From CALCCV01 sp964388665 (GTDB lineage: Bacteria; Bdellovibrionota; Bdellovibrionia; Bdellovibrionales; Bdellovibrionaceae), in assembly GCA_964388665.1 (NCBI GenBank), contig CAYMBJ010000065.1, positions 1 to 22,312 on the forward strand: DNA of 22,312 nucleotides, read 5' to 3'. Shown in pieces: positions 7,424 to 16,395 of the stretch (positions are counted from its first letter, which is position 1; each line of letters starts with the position of its first letter). The translations under genes and the position numbers were made by a program. The notes under the pieces were generated by a model. The model did no database searches, was not told where the DNA came from, and saw nothing but the letters and a program-made list of their open reading frames with translations.

Positions 7424-8344
7424 ATGCGTTCATTTTTCAATGGAAGGAAAGGCCCAACCTTGACAAACAGTACTTCTAAAACAGAACCAGATAATTCAAA
7501 TGCGATGGCAGCGCTCAAAGCAAACGATAGTTCTATAGAGCAGACAGCCAATAGTGGAGCGGCCCCGTTGCCGTTGAAGGGCTGGCAGACCGAGCTTCAA
7601 CAAGTGCCATTTTTAGACCTAATTTCCGACAATATGCTCATTGAGCTAAATAAAATACTAGATTGGAAGTGTTTTATTGCTGACTCGCAAGGTCGGCGCT
7701 TTGGTAAGGCCACCTCTCCGATAAAGAGACATAATCCACAGGTAATTCCTGATTACCGCCTTAAGATTCTACAAGACCGTGTCAGTCTAGCTGAACTTCA
7801 TATTTTAGAAGTTGGTTGCTTTGAGGGCATTCATACTATTGGTCTAGCGAGAGCTTCTAAGTCTGTAAAAGCAATCGATAGCCGAATTGAAAATGTGGTT
7901 AAGACAATGGTCAGGCTAGGCTTCTTTGATTTGCATGCAAGTGTTTTTACCCTGGATTTAGAAAAAATTACGCCCCAGCACTATCCACTCCTTTCCTGTG
8001 ATTTGATTCACCATGTTGGTGTCCTTTATCACCTTACCAACCCAGCAGAGCATATCTTACAGTTTGCCAATTATTGCGAAAAGCACGTCCTCCTTGACAC
8101 ACACTATGCAACTCCAGAAATGGCAAAGCTCAACTATTCCCATGATGGAAAAGAGTACCGATTTTATAGGCATAGAGAATCTGGTTATAAAGATGTTTTT
8201 TCGGGAATGCTCGATCACGCAAAATGGCTGACCCTCGAGGATATTGAAGACCTATTGACTCAGGCTGGCTTCGGCAAAGTTGAAATTATTGAAAAGAGGT
8301 CTGAACGAAATGGACCGCGGGTGTTATTATTTGCAAGTCGATGA
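7424..8344 (+). CDS. Class I SAM-dependent methyltransferase
   Basis: The protein has 306 residues. The first ~55 are Ser/Thr/Asn/Ala-rich and probably disordered, followed by a folded lead-in. Motif I is ILEVGCFEG (127-135), an acidic residue follows in KAIDSRIEN, and the post-motif is LIHHVGVLYHLTNPAEHI. The 'GVLYH' plus proline segment resembles the DUF1698/CmoB-like methyltransferase group, but a tRNA role is unlikely in this setting. The conserved C-terminal region carries LEDIEDLLTQAGF. It lies 123 bp after the WbdD-like gene and 12 bp before the next gene, in the same direction, so it probably modifies the exported glycan. No clear ribosome-binding site precedes ATG 7424; ATG 7505 would remove only the disordered part. 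Confidence 0.8.
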   Translation: MRSFFNGRKGPTLTNSTSKTEPDNSNAMAALKANDSSIEQTANSGAAPLPLKGWQTELQQVPFLDLISDNMLIELNKILDWKCFIADSQGRRFGKATSPIKRHNPQVIPDYRLKILQDRVSLAELHILEVGCFEGIHTIGLARASKSVKAIDSRIENVVKTMVRLGFFDLHASVFTLDLEKITPQHYPLLSCDLIHHVGVLYHLTNPAEHILQFANYCEKHVLLDTHYATPEMAKLNYSHDGKEYRFYRHRESGYKDVFSGMLDHAKWLTLEDIEDLLTQAGFGKVEIIEKRSERNGPRVLLFASR

Positions 8345-8356
8345 GGATGAGTCGAG

Positions 8357-9328
8357 ATGCTGCCGGACAATGATTCGCGAATTCAGGTATTTGTTGGATT
8401 GGATAGGACGCAACTTCTCGCAGCGATGGTCTTAGAGCATTCGGCGAAGCGATCTTGCGCAAAAGAGATAAACGTCATGTCTATGCATAACCTCCCGGTT
8501 CCTCAACCTAGAGATCCGCGCCAGAGTCCAAGCGTTGGATCTTCTTTCCGGCACTTCTGCGTTCCTCAATTGGCTGGATATAATGGAAGGGCGATTTATT
8601 TTGGTTGTCCAACACTGATCTTAAAAGACATGAGTGAACTTTGGTCTGAGGATTTTAGGAGTCATAAAATTCTTATTCAACACAATGCGACATCTGGAGA
8701 AAGATCGAATCATATTGAGAATAGAAACTCATCTACACTCAATCAGCAGTGCGCAGTAATGCTTATCGACTGCAAGAATATTGATTGGGATATTGAAAGA
8801 ATTGTAAGTGATTTAAATCTAGGAAAATACGATTGCGAAAAACTAATGAATGAAATTTGTCTTCTTAAGCATGGAGAAATTGGCGAGGTCTTGCCAATTG
8901 AGTGGAGCAGTTTGGAATTGCAAGGCGAAGGAGAGTGTAACATTCGATACCCTGACAAGAGCACACAACCTTGGGTTAGCACAAAAAATCCTTTTGGAAA
9001 TTTGTGGTACCGAGAGCTCAGGATGATGCTAAGCGACGGCACAATTTCTATTTTGGAACTGCTTCGGGAAGTCAAACTTGGCTATTGTCGCCCTTCTTTG
9101 ATTCTTGACGTTCTGTTTGCAGGGACCATTGGCAAAGTATTGGGTGGTTTTTGGAATAGGGGTTTGGAATTGTTAGATATGGCACTTAGGTATCAGCCAC
9201 ATAAAGTAGTGAACGAAACAATAGGACAAAGAGAAAGCGCCATCAGGATTTTAAGCGATCATTTGGACTCAGCATTTCCGAGTGTGGGAAAGGACTTCTT
9301 TCATGTTAAGAACCAAGAACCAAACTGA
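8357..9328 (+). CDS. GT8-like glycosyltransferase homologue lacking the DxD motif
   Basis: The protein has 323 residues. The N-terminus (IQVFVGLDRTQLLAAMVLEHSAKR) and the segment SSFRHFCVPQLAGYNGRAIYF followed by ILKDMSELW match the pattern of GT8-like glycosyltransferases. In those enzymes the second segment contains a metal- and nucleotide-binding D-x-D just after the strand; here it reads G83-C84-P85. The later segment VMLIDCKNIDW and the YPDKSTQPW stretch also fit the family, although the His I expect before the Tyr is Arg. The fold is therefore probable, but ordinary metal-dependent transfer is doubtful. The protein could be inactive, structural, or use another mechanism. The gene starts 12 bp after the methyltransferase gene and overlaps the next one, so it is probably co-expressed with active transferases. 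Confidence 0.6.
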   Translation: MLPDNDSRIQVFVGLDRTQLLAAMVLEHSAKRSCAKEINVMSMHNLPVPQPRDPRQSPSVGSSFRHFCVPQLAGYNGRAIYFGCPTLILKDMSELWSEDFRSHKILIQHNATSGERSNHIENRNSSTLNQQCAVMLIDCKNIDWDIERIVSDLNLGKYDCEKLMNEICLLKHGEIGEVLPIEWSSLELQGEGECNIRYPDKSTQPWVSTKNPFGNLWYRELRMMLSDGTISILELLREVKLGYCRPSLILDVLFAGTIGKVLGGFWNRGLELLDMALRYQPHKVVNETIGQRESAIRILSDHLDSAFPSVGKDFFHVKNQEPN

Positions 9329-10712
9329 GGTAGTTAAGGTTAGAGTCCGTGGGGCAACTTATTTTTATGGGAAAAGATCTTCGTGTTATCCTGCAGATAA
9401 TGTTGTAGAGGAAGCACATAAAGCAAAAATCAAGGCAGATGCTTTTTATTGGGACGACCTACATTTTCCAATGTTTAGCCCGAAAAGCCCAAAAGTAATG
9501 AAAACAATTTTGCCTTTGAGATCGAAGTTTTTTACTGATTATTTTGATCTTACTGCCACGGGAATGGTGCGTGCGGACATTTTGGAAAATCTGTATAAAG
9601 CAAACTTAATTAAAAGTAAGGGTGATGTGCTCGGTGCCTTGAGATATATTCACGCGAATAGCCCAGAGAGTATTAGATACTTGCCCAACACAGGGCGAAT
9701 CAACTTAGCTCGAAAAGAAATTAATCCTAACTTGACTCTGTTGAAAGAAGTAAGTCCGTTAAAAATATCAGTTATAATTTCTTTCAAAGATAGGCCAGAG
9801 CTTACAATTCGCTGCCTTGAATCCATTCGTCTCCAAAAATTGGGCCCAAATAAGGTTGAAATTATTCTAATAGACAATCAGTCCGAAGTTCAAACAATGA
9901 CGAGATTAAGATCTTATTTGGATAAACGGTTTCCTTCTGATCTTAAATACAAGATCTTGGATTATCCCTACTCGTACAATCATAGCAAACAATCGAATCT
10001 TGGAGTGAGACATTCTACTGGTAATGTCATCGTTATGATGAATAATGATGTGGTTCTTTTATCCAAAACATGTCTCATTGATATTTCTAAAGTTGCAATA
10101 AAGACTGGGGTCGCCTCTGTATCTCCCGTCATTGTGGGAAAGGGCGGCCGTGTTGTTTGCAGTGGAGTTCATGTTTTTTTTGACAAGAATCGCAAAGATT
10201 ATGGGATTCGAGAAAATGAAATCTGCGAATTCCGGGAGTTTTTGCAAGAGTCAGTGGCCTCCCCATTCTGTTGCGCGGCCATTTCGCGAGTGGCCTGGCA
10301 AAAGGTTGGCGGTCTTGACGAAATTCGCTATCCCGCTCAGTATAACGATGCAGATTTCGGTTTAAAGGCGATCGCCCTAGGGATGCGGCATTTTACCTTT
10401 GGAGGTATATATGTATATCACGAACCAGGAAGATCCGAAGTTCGCTCCATTGATCAATCTATAGGGCGACATGCATCATTTTGCGAAGCTCATCCTGATT
10501 TAGACAAGCTATATCGAATTCAATGTGATCGCCAAAAAGTAAAAGCCTTGATTCCAATTTCGACAAAATTAAAGGCCATGTTAATTATCAAGTTTATTGG
10601 CGAAACCTTTAACCGACGCATGATCTCTGTAAAGCGATTCATTTTTGTCAATCCGTTTAATAGTCATTTTTTAAGATTGCCACTAAAAATGTGGCGGAAG
10701 GCTTTCTTGTGA
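9303..10712 (+). CDS. Family 2 glycosyltransferase with an N-terminal extension
   Basis: The protein has 469 residues. A GT-A fold of family 2 begins near residue 155 with LKISVIISFKDRPELTIRC, then EIILIDNQSE, then the metal-binding region VMMNNDVVLL (N247-N248-D249). Further on are CCAAISRVAWQKVGGLDE and YNDADFGLKAIALG (about 345-360), the usual acceptor-side and catalytic-base region. The first ~150 residues precede the catalytic domain and I do not recognise them. ATG 9303 is chosen over an upstream GTG at 9282 because AAGGA lies about eight bases before it; it overlaps the preceding gene by 26 bp. The C-terminus is basic with an amphipathic stretch, consistent with membrane association. 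It would add a sugar to the lipid-linked glycan on the cytoplasmic side. Confidence 0.85.
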   Translation: MLRTKNQTEVVKVRVRGATYFYGKRSSCYPADNVVEEAHKAKIKADAFYWDDLHFPMFSPKSPKVMKTILPLRSKFFTDYFDLTATGMVRADILENLYKANLIKSKGDVLGALRYIHANSPESIRYLPNTGRINLARKEINPNLTLLKEVSPLKISVIISFKDRPELTIRCLESIRLQKLGPNKVEIILIDNQSEVQTMTRLRSYLDKRFPSDLKYKILDYPYSYNHSKQSNLGVRHSTGNVIVMMNNDVVLLSKTCLIDISKVAIKTGVASVSPVIVGKGGRVVCSGVHVFFDKNRKDYGIRENEICEFREFLQESVASPFCCAAISRVAWQKVGGLDEIRYPAQYNDADFGLKAIALGMRHFTFGGIYVYHEPGRSEVRSIDQSIGRHASFCEAHPDLDKLYRIQCDRQKVKALIPISTKLKAMLIIKFIGETFNRRMISVKRFIFVNPFNSHFLRLPLKMWRKAFL

Positions 10713-11902
10713 AACGGCGCCCGCGTTTTTTAAACCTAGTTTTAGGGAATGAAGCGGCTTCACATAAGATTTTGATTTTAACTGACCGAATTTGTCCAAG
10801 TTATTTTCTCATGCTCCATTTTAACTTAGCAGCGCTAATTAGCACTGGGCACGATTTTTGTTGCTATGTGGTTTCAAGCGCTGAATTGAAGCTATGCCTA
10901 GTTGAGGATAGCGTTTATTGGAATTTCATTCACTTCTTGCAGAGTACATCCTTCGCAACCATTATTTTTTGTCGTTACCGACAGCCTCTGCCTGGGTTTA
11001 CTTTCGATCTGATTTTGGCAAAAAACGCACCAATACTTTATTTTATTGATGACCTGCTTTGGCAGAGTGAAAGCTGTGGTCCTACTCAGTTATCGCGGCA
11101 GATTGAATATAAGAAAACTCCCGAACAACATGTGTCTGCATATCTGGCCCATGCGAATATGATCTACTGCTCAACACATAGTTTGGCAGAACAGGTGCAT
11201 TTGTCTTTCCCCATCAAAGATACGAGGACTCTCATTTACCCTCCTTATTTGAATCACATGTTCACGTCAGTAGTTCCTCAGAACCCGGATGGAAAAATAA
11301 GAATTGGTTATCAGGCATCGAAAGCTCACCAAGGTGATCTTGATAGCATTGTTGATGTTCTTGAAAAGGTCCTCACGAATTATCCTCAAGTTAGATTTGA
11401 ACTGATGGGAACTATTAAGACGCCAGACAGACTCTCCAAATTTCCGACCCAGGTTACTCATAGAAAATTATTTAAAGACTATAGGTCCTTTTTTAAATCA
11501 TTTAGATATTACAATTGGGATATCGGTCTTGCTCCCTTGGAGGCGACATTATTTAATTCAGTAAAATCGCCGGTAAAATTCTTTGAATACACCTTGGCTG
11601 GCATCGCCACTTTGGCTTCTGATAATTCTGTTTACACGCCTTACGTTGTCGACGGTAGGAATGGATTCTTGGCGTCTTCTCCTGCGGACTGGCAGGCTAA
11701 ACTTGAAATATTGATTCAAGAAGCATCTATCAGGCGGGAACTCCAAACAAATGCAGCTCAGACATGTATAACTTCAAATTCCATATATAAAACAAGTACA
11801 GGGCTGCTAAGTCATTTGTCGGACTTTGGCGCAATACCTTGGAGTGAGCCAAGAAGTGGGATCGACAGGGTCAAAACATTTTTTGGCCTATCTCGCTGTT
11901 AA
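10709..11902 (+). CDS. GT-B fold (GT4-like) glycosyltransferase
   Basis: The protein has 397 residues from GTG 10709. The C-terminal half has the GT-B donor-site pattern: IRIGYQASKAHQGDLD opening the second Rossmann domain, then YNWDIGLAPLEATLFNSVKS and PVKFFEYTLAGIATLAS (about 286 onwards), with the acidic E and the VVDGRNGFL loop following. The N-terminal half has ILILTDRICPSYFLMLHF and LYFIDDLLW. GTG 10709 is preferred over GTG 10691 because GGAAGG lies seven bases upstream and the start overlaps the preceding stop codon as GTGA, implying translational coupling. It is the last gene of the plus-strand cluster and converges on kdsD with a 73-bp gap lacking a clear terminator. The sugar specificity cannot be read from sequence. 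Confidence 0.8.
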   Translation: MKRRPRFLNLVLGNEAASHKILILTDRICPSYFLMLHFNLAALISTGHDFCCYVVSSAELKLCLVEDSVYWNFIHFLQSTSFATIIFCRYRQPLPGFTFDLILAKNAPILYFIDDLLWQSESCGPTQLSRQIEYKKTPEQHVSAYLAHANMIYCSTHSLAEQVHLSFPIKDTRTLIYPPYLNHMFTSVVPQNPDGKIRIGYQASKAHQGDLDSIVDVLEKVLTNYPQVRFELMGTIKTPDRLSKFPTQVTHRKLFKDYRSFFKSFRYYNWDIGLAPLEATLFNSVKSPVKFFEYTLAGIATLASDNSVYTPYVVDGRNGFLASSPADWQAKLEILIQEASIRRELQTNAAQTCITSNSIYKTSTGLLSHLSDFGAIPWSEPRSGIDRVKTFFGLSRC

Positions 11903-11975
11903 TGAGCTTTACATTGCCGGGCAATAGAAATGGCTGTAAGTGCCCTTGGCGGGACCATTGTGGAGCCGTAATAAG

Positions 11976-13019
11976 TTAGATTGTTCGTCTCAGCAGCAAA
12001 TCATGAATATTGACAGCGCCAAGTGGAGTCAAAAATTCAGAATTCTCTGATGTCACAACAACCAGGCTAGTTACCCCATTCGTTTCCATCATGTGGATGG
12101 ATTTTTCAATCAAAGTGTCCTGCGAAATATATTTGGGGTTAGAATTCATTATCTCAATGGCCTTTGCACCTTTAAGATCGAATTGCGTTCTGAGGGCTCT
12201 TCTCACGTCCCCATCAGTGATTACGCCCTTTAAAAATCCATCGTCGCCAATGACAACTGCAAGTCCGCGTACCTCTCGATCAGTCATGAGTTCCAGCACC
12301 TCTAGGAGCGGCGTCTCTTCTTTGACAAAAGGGACGGCGCTTCCAGTGTGCATCAAATCCCTTACACGCTTCAATAGCCTAAAACCAAGAGTTCCGCCGG
12401 GATGATATTCGGCAAAGTTTTCTGCCTTGAATCCTCGAGCGACAACTACAGCCATCGCCAATGCGTCCCCCATGGCTAAGGTTGCTGTGGAACTGGCCGT
12501 GGGGGCGAGGTTCAATGGGCAGGCCTCCTCTTTTACTCCAATATTTATCCTGCAACATGCGGCAGTGGCCAGCTGTGAGTTATAATTTTCAGTAAGGGCG
12601 ATAACTGGGACGCCTTTTCTGGCAGAATATTCTAAAACAGGCCGCAATTCTGAAGAATTTCCGCTATAGGAAATTGCGATGATGATGTCTTGGCTTGAAA
12701 TGAGGCCGAGATCTCCGTGGGCACTCTCAGATGGGTGAAGATAAAGCGCAGGGGTGCCCGTTGAGCACAGAGTGCTCGCGATTTTGCGAGCGATATGGCC
12801 GGACTTGCCAATACCAGTCAATATGACTTTGCCCGTGCATTTCGTGATGAGGTTTAGTGCTAAAACAAATTGCGAATCGAGTCGATTTTGAAGATCGAGT
12901 ATGGCTTGCGCCTCGATTTCAAAAACCTTTTTGGCCTGCAGCAAAGCGCTTTCAATTAAATTCAATTCTTCTTTTGTGCCACTAATTGCCGAATTGAGAG
13001 AAACATCGGTATTTTCCAT
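11976..13019 (-). CDS. kdsD: D-arabinose-5-phosphate isomerase (KdsD/KpsF family)
   Basis: This enzyme converts ribulose-5-phosphate to arabinose-5-phosphate, the first committed step of Kdo synthesis, in the cytoplasm. The 347 residues contain an N-terminal SIS domain with VILTGIGKSGHIARKIAST, LHPSESAHGDLGLI and the phosphate-loop ISYSGNSSEL, then two CBS domains (from about 215 with VRDLMHTG, and from about 280 with AIEIMNSNP), the standard KdsD order. The segment GFKAENFAEYHPGGTLG between domains is also characteristic. ATG 13019 is preferred over TTG 13025 because GGGAG lies seven bases upstream. It is the last gene of the six-gene operon, 19 bp after rfbC, and works upstream of KdsA, encoded first in the same operon. 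Confidence 0.93.
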   Translation of the reverse strand: MENTDVSLNSAISGTKEELNLIESALLQAKKVFEIEAQAILDLQNRLDSQFVLALNLITKCTGKVILTGIGKSGHIARKIASTLCSTGTPALYLHPSESAHGDLGLISSQDIIIAISYSGNSSELRPVLEYSARKGVPVIALTENYNSQLATAACCRINIGVKEEACPLNLAPTASSTATLAMGDALAMAVVVARGFKAENFAEYHPGGTLGFRLLKRVRDLMHTGSAVPFVKEETPLLEVLELMTDREVRGLAVVIGDDGFLKGVITDGDVRRALRTQFDLKGAKAIEIMNSNPKYISQDTLIEKSIHMMETNGVTSLVVVTSENSEFLTPLGAVNIHDLLLRRTI

Positions 13020-13038
13020 TAACAAACTCCCACATTAA

Positions 13039-13593
13039 TTAATTGAATTGTGCAGCCATAGAGTAGTCGCGAAATGAATCTGCAGCTTGATCCTTAGGGC
13101 TAATAACTAAATTGGACATTAGCGGCCACTGAATGGACAAGTCAGGATCATTCCAAACTATGGCTCCTTCTCCCGAGGCATTGTATGGTTGATCCACCAT
13201 ATACATGACATCTGCCGGTTCATCGCCGATTACCAAAAATCCGTGAGCAAAGCCCGGAGGAATCCAAAACCAAGTTGGGTTTTTTCCAGATAACTCGACG
13301 CTGATGTGTTTACCGAAGGTTGGAGAATTTTTCCGTATATCTACAGCTACGTCAAAAACACGGCCTCGCGTGACCGTGACAAGTTTTCCCTGTGGCTTGT
13401 CATACTGGTAGTGGAGGCCTCTTAGAACTTTAGGCTCTGAAAACGAAAAATTAAGCTGTTCAATTTTTGGCAAAATTCCCAAATCCAACATCCAATTTGC
13501 TCTGAATCTTTCCATAAAGAAGCCCCGAAAATCTGAATGCACATTTGGGCAAATTAGTAAGGGACCAGTAATTTCAAATTTCTCTATTTTCAC
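13039..13593 (-). CDS. rfbC: dTDP-4-dehydrorhamnose 3,5-epimerase
   Basis: This is the third enzyme of dTDP-L-rhamnose synthesis, epimerising C3 and C5 of the 4-keto-6-deoxy sugar. The 184 residues match the usual RmlC cupin length. Family features are SDFRGFFMERF, the catalytic-His segment LRGLHYQ (His61), KLVTVTRGRVFDVAVDIR, and WIPPGFAHGFLV. The C-terminal block reads AIVWNDPDLSIQWP. The usual 'YYSP' region is QPYNAS here, which still offers a tyrosine. The start is GTG 13593 with GGGAG five bases upstream, inside the end of rfbD (20-bp overlap), so the two genes are probably coupled. Confidence 0.95.
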   Translation of the reverse strand: MKIEKFEITGPLLICPNVHSDFRGFFMERFRANWMLDLGILPKIEQLNFSFSEPKVLRGLHYQYDKPQGKLVTVTRGRVFDVAVDIRKNSPTFGKHISVELSGKNPTWFWIPPGFAHGFLVIGDEPADVMYMVDQPYNASGEGAIVWNDPDLSIQWPLMSNLVISPKDQAADSFRDYSMAAQFN

Positions 13594-14455
13594 GAATTCT
13601 CCCGATACAAACTTTTAACGAACTTCGCCAAGGTGGTAGCGTCACACCAGTTTTTGAATTTAGCTTTGTCTGATTCAATCTAGAATTTAATGGTCGCAGT
13701 GCCGGAGTCTTATACTCCGCGGTTGTCGTTTTCAGCACCGATTTTACCTTCAAATTGAATTCGAAGTTGGATGCAATTTCAAAAATTTCCGTCGCAAACT
13801 CCCACCAATTCGTATAGCCTGCGCCCGCGCAATTGTAAGCACCAGATAAGTCTAGACCGTCATTCCACTGCGTAATAATGGTTTGTGTTGCTGCGGCTAG
13901 ATCAGGAGCGTAGGTGGGGCTGCCTACCTGGTCGCAAACTATACTGAGCTGTTCGCGTTCAGCACCTAATCGCAACATGGTCTTTACAAAATTTGCCCCT
14001 ATATGCGAATAAACCCAAGAAGTTCGTAAAACAATTGAGTCGGGATTGTTTTCTAGGAGCGCTTTCTCTCCGCGCAATTTGGTTTTGCCATACCAATTCA
14101 AAGGTCCCGTTGGGTCGCTTTCAGACCACGCACTGTTGCCATCTCCAGGGTAAACATAATCAGTTGAATAGTGGAGAACTCGACTGCTGTTTCGCTGAGC
14201 CCATTTGCCGATGGCGGCAGGTGCAAAATGATTGATGGCCTCTGCAAGGTCCTTCTCTTGCTCGGCCTTGTCCACCTGAGTATAAGCTGAGCAAACTATG
14301 ATGGTATCTGGGGCGTACTGATCCAATTTTTGACCAACATTTCGATAATTAATGAGGTCAAACTCATCTTTTCCAAGAAAAACAGAGTCTGCTGCGGGAA
14401 GTGTTGCTCTCAGGGCGGTGGCAACTTGACCATGTTTTCCAAAAATCAAGATCAT
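13574..14455 (-). CDS. rfbD: dTDP-4-dehydrorhamnose reductase
   Basis: This is the last step of dTDP-L-rhamnose synthesis, reducing the 4-keto group with NAD(P)H. The protein is an extended short-chain dehydrogenase of 293 residues, close to the usual ~299. It has the Rossmann loop GKHGQV (6-11), CSAYTQVDKAE as the family's substrate segment, STDYVY (97-102), and the catalytic pair in YGKTK (Tyr122, Lys126). RTSWVYS and a C-terminal RPLNSRL complete the pattern. The last residues (CIGRIRENREI) lie in DNA shared with the rfbC start. The gene lies eight bases after rfbA with no obvious ribosome-binding site of its own. Confidence 0.94.
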   Translation of the reverse strand: MILIFGKHGQVATALRATLPAADSVFLGKDEFDLINYRNVGQKLDQYAPDTIIVCSAYTQVDKAEQEKDLAEAINHFAPAAIGKWAQRNSSRVLHYSTDYVYPGDGNSAWSESDPTGPLNWYGKTKLRGEKALLENNPDSIVLRTSWVYSHIGANFVKTMLRLGAEREQLSIVCDQVGSPTYAPDLAAATQTIITQWNDGLDLSGAYNCAGAGYTNWWEFATEIFEIASNFEFNLKVKSVLKTTTAEYKTPALRPLNSRLNQTKLNSKTGVTLPPWRSSLKVCIGRIRENREI

Positions 14456-14463
14456 ATATTATT

Positions 14464-15330
14464 CTAATGCTTTATAAGGTTTTTTAAATAATCACCGTAA
14501 GACCCTTTGGGGCATGATTCAGCCAATGCCACAAATTGATCTTTAGAAATATATTTTTTTAAAAATGCAATCTCTTCTAGGCACGCAATTTTCATACCTT
14601 GTCGCGTTTCGATAGTTTGGACAAATTGCGAAGACTGAAGCAGCGACTCGTGGGTTCCCGTGTCTAGCCATGCAAAGCCCCGCCCAATACATTTAACATT
14701 GAGATTGCCATTCGTAAGATAAATTCGATTTAGATCTGTGATTTCTAGCTCGCCGCGTGCAGAGGGCTTCAGTGACTTGGTATAAGTTACGGCACTAGAA
14801 TCATAGCAATACAAACCTGTCACCGCCCAGTTTGATTTGGGAACTTTTGGTTTTTCTTCTATGCTAATGGCCCTGGAGTTATTGTCAATTTCGACAACAC
14901 CATATCTCTCAGGATCATTTACATGATAGGCAAAAATCGTTGCTCCTGAAGAGTTGTCGTGCGCGCACTCCAATAACTTAGATACATCATGGCCATAAAA
15001 AATATTGTCGCCCAAAATAAGAGTAGAAGGCTGATTTTGGATGAAGTCTTCAGCAATCAAAAACGCCTGGGCAATACCTTCAGGCTTTGCTTGGCTCGCA
15101 TAACTCAGCTTCAGTCCCCATTGTGAACCATCTCCCAGGAGATCTTCAATCATTGGCAAATCTCTGGGTGTCGAAATGACTAAAATTTCTCTTATCCCAC
15201 CCAACATTAGAATGGAAAGGGGATAGTAAATGGTAGGTTTGTCATAGACAGGCAATAATTGCTTACTAATGCATTTTGTTGAGGGGTAAAGCCTAGTACC
15301 CGCCCCTCCTGCCAATAATATCCCCTTCAC
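14464..15330 (-). CDS. rfbA: Glucose-1-phosphate thymidylyltransferase
   Basis: This enzyme joins dTTP and glucose-1-phosphate to give dTDP-glucose, the entry step to dTDP-rhamnose. The 288 residues include the nucleotide-binding loop LAGGAGTRLYPST (6-18), KQLLPVYDKP (23-32), LILGDNIFYG, EKPKVPKSNWAVTGLYCYD and WLDTGTHESLLQ, all hallmarks of RmlA. The start codon is GTG at 15330, nine bases after AAGGAG, and overlaps the rfbB stop codon as GTGA. GalU, encoded at 17581, uses the same sugar phosphate. Confidence 0.96.
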   Translation of the reverse strand: MKGILLAGGAGTRLYPSTKCISKQLLPVYDKPTIYYPLSILMLGGIREILVISTPRDLPMIEDLLGDGSQWGLKLSYASQAKPEGIAQAFLIAEDFIQNQPSTLILGDNIFYGHDVSKLLECAHDNSSGATIFAYHVNDPERYGVVEIDNNSRAISIEEKPKVPKSNWAVTGLYCYDSSAVTYTKSLKPSARGELEITDLNRIYLTNGNLNVKCIGRGFAWLDTGTHESLLQSSQFVQTIETRQGMKIACLEEIAFLKKYISKDQFVALAESCPKGSYGDYLKNLIKH

Positions 15331-16379
15331 GAGATGCGCTCCTTCGAGCTAACAGAGCTTACCCATGTAGAATTATTCAAATACCACTCAACAGTCTGGC
15401 GTAATCCTAACTCAAACGACTGAAATTTTCGCTCATAACCTAAAGACTTTTTTGCATAGGAATCATCGATGGCGTATCTAAAATCATGGCCCTTGCGATC
15501 CTCTACAAAACGAATCTGAGATTCGTAATGTTTGCCAGTATTGGAAGGTCTCTTTTCATCAAGGATCCTGCAAATTTCTTGAGTTACTGAAAGATTAGTT
15601 CTTTCAGAATTACCGCCGAAGCAATAGGACTCGCCGACATTCCCATTTTCAAATGCAAGCAAGACCCCAGCGCAATGATCTTCTACATGGATCCAATCTC
15701 GGATATTTTGGCCACTTCCATAAACTGGAAGGTCTTGGTTAGATATCGCGTAAAGAATCATGCGGGGAATGAGTTTTTCAGGAAATTGCCTAGGGCCGTA
15801 ATTGTTGGAGCAGTTGGTGACTATTGTGGGCAAATTATATGTATGAAACCAAGCCCTAACCAAATGGTCGCTACAGGCCTTACTTGCGGAGTAGGGCGAG
15901 TTTGGTGCATAAGGGCTTGTTTCAGAAAATTTTCCTACGGCATCAAGGCTTCCAAAAACCTCGTCAGTTGATACATGCAGAAATCGAAAACCCTTTTTTC
16001 CTTCAGGAGTCAGGCTTTCAAAATATTGGCGAGCCGCCTCAAGTAGGTTAAACGTTCCAACGACGTTTGTTTCAATAAAGGCTTTTGGACCTGAAATCGA
16101 ATTATCTACATGACTTTCAGCTGCAAAATTAAAAATACCAGAAAACTGATGCTCAGCAATCACTTTTGACAAAAGATCAAAATCGCAGAGGTCACCTTTC
16201 ACAAAGGTGCATTTGGGTCCTAAGATTTCTTCGATATTTTGTAGGTGACCTGCATAGGTCAGAGCATCGTAGGCGACAACCTCATAATCGGAGGCGCGCA
16301 GAAGGCGCAAGAAGGAGCTTCCAATAAAACCTGCCGCCCCTGTTACTAAAACTTTTTCTTGGTTCATCATTTTTTTCAT
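15327..16379 (-). CDS. rfbB: dTDP-glucose 4,6-dehydratase
   Basis: This enzyme oxidises dTDP-glucose at C4 and removes water across C5-C6 to give the 4-keto-6-deoxy intermediate, with bound NAD. The 350 residues from ATG 16379 include GAAGFIG (14-20), FAAESHVDNS (85-94), the TDE triad T138-D139-E140, YSASK with Tyr163 and Lys167, NNYGPRQFPEKLIP and the RDWIHVEDH motif, all standard for RmlB. The beginning is ambiguous: TTG 16382, ATG 16379 and two ATGs four or five codons later all precede NQEKVLVTG. It begins 16 bp after kdsA and overlaps rfbA by four bases. Confidence 0.95.
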   Translation of the reverse strand: MKKMMNQEKVLVTGAAGFIGSSFLRLLRASDYEVVAYDALTYAGHLQNIEEILGPKCTFVKGDLCDFDLLSKVIAEHQFSGIFNFAAESHVDNSISGPKAFIETNVVGTFNLLEAARQYFESLTPEGKKGFRFLHVSTDEVFGSLDAVGKFSETSPYAPNSPYSASKACSDHLVRAWFHTYNLPTIVTNCSNNYGPRQFPEKLIPRMILYAISNQDLPVYGSGQNIRDWIHVEDHCAGVLLAFENGNVGESYCFGGNSERTNLSVTQEICRILDEKRPSNTGKHYESQIRFVEDRKGHDFRYAIDDSYAKKSLGYERKFQSFELGLRQTVEWYLNNSTWVSSVSSKERIS

Positions 16380-16395
16380 CAACAGTCCAATTGTA

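Noticed and set aside
11913..11925. Hairpin ATTGC-CGG-GCAAT between converging genes considered as a terminator
   Set aside because: The stem is five base pairs and neither strand has a T-run after it.
12010..12405. Open frame antisense to kdsD
   Set aside because: It lies fully inside the well-supported CBS region of kdsD and is rich in Ser/Pro/Thr, typical of a shadow frame.
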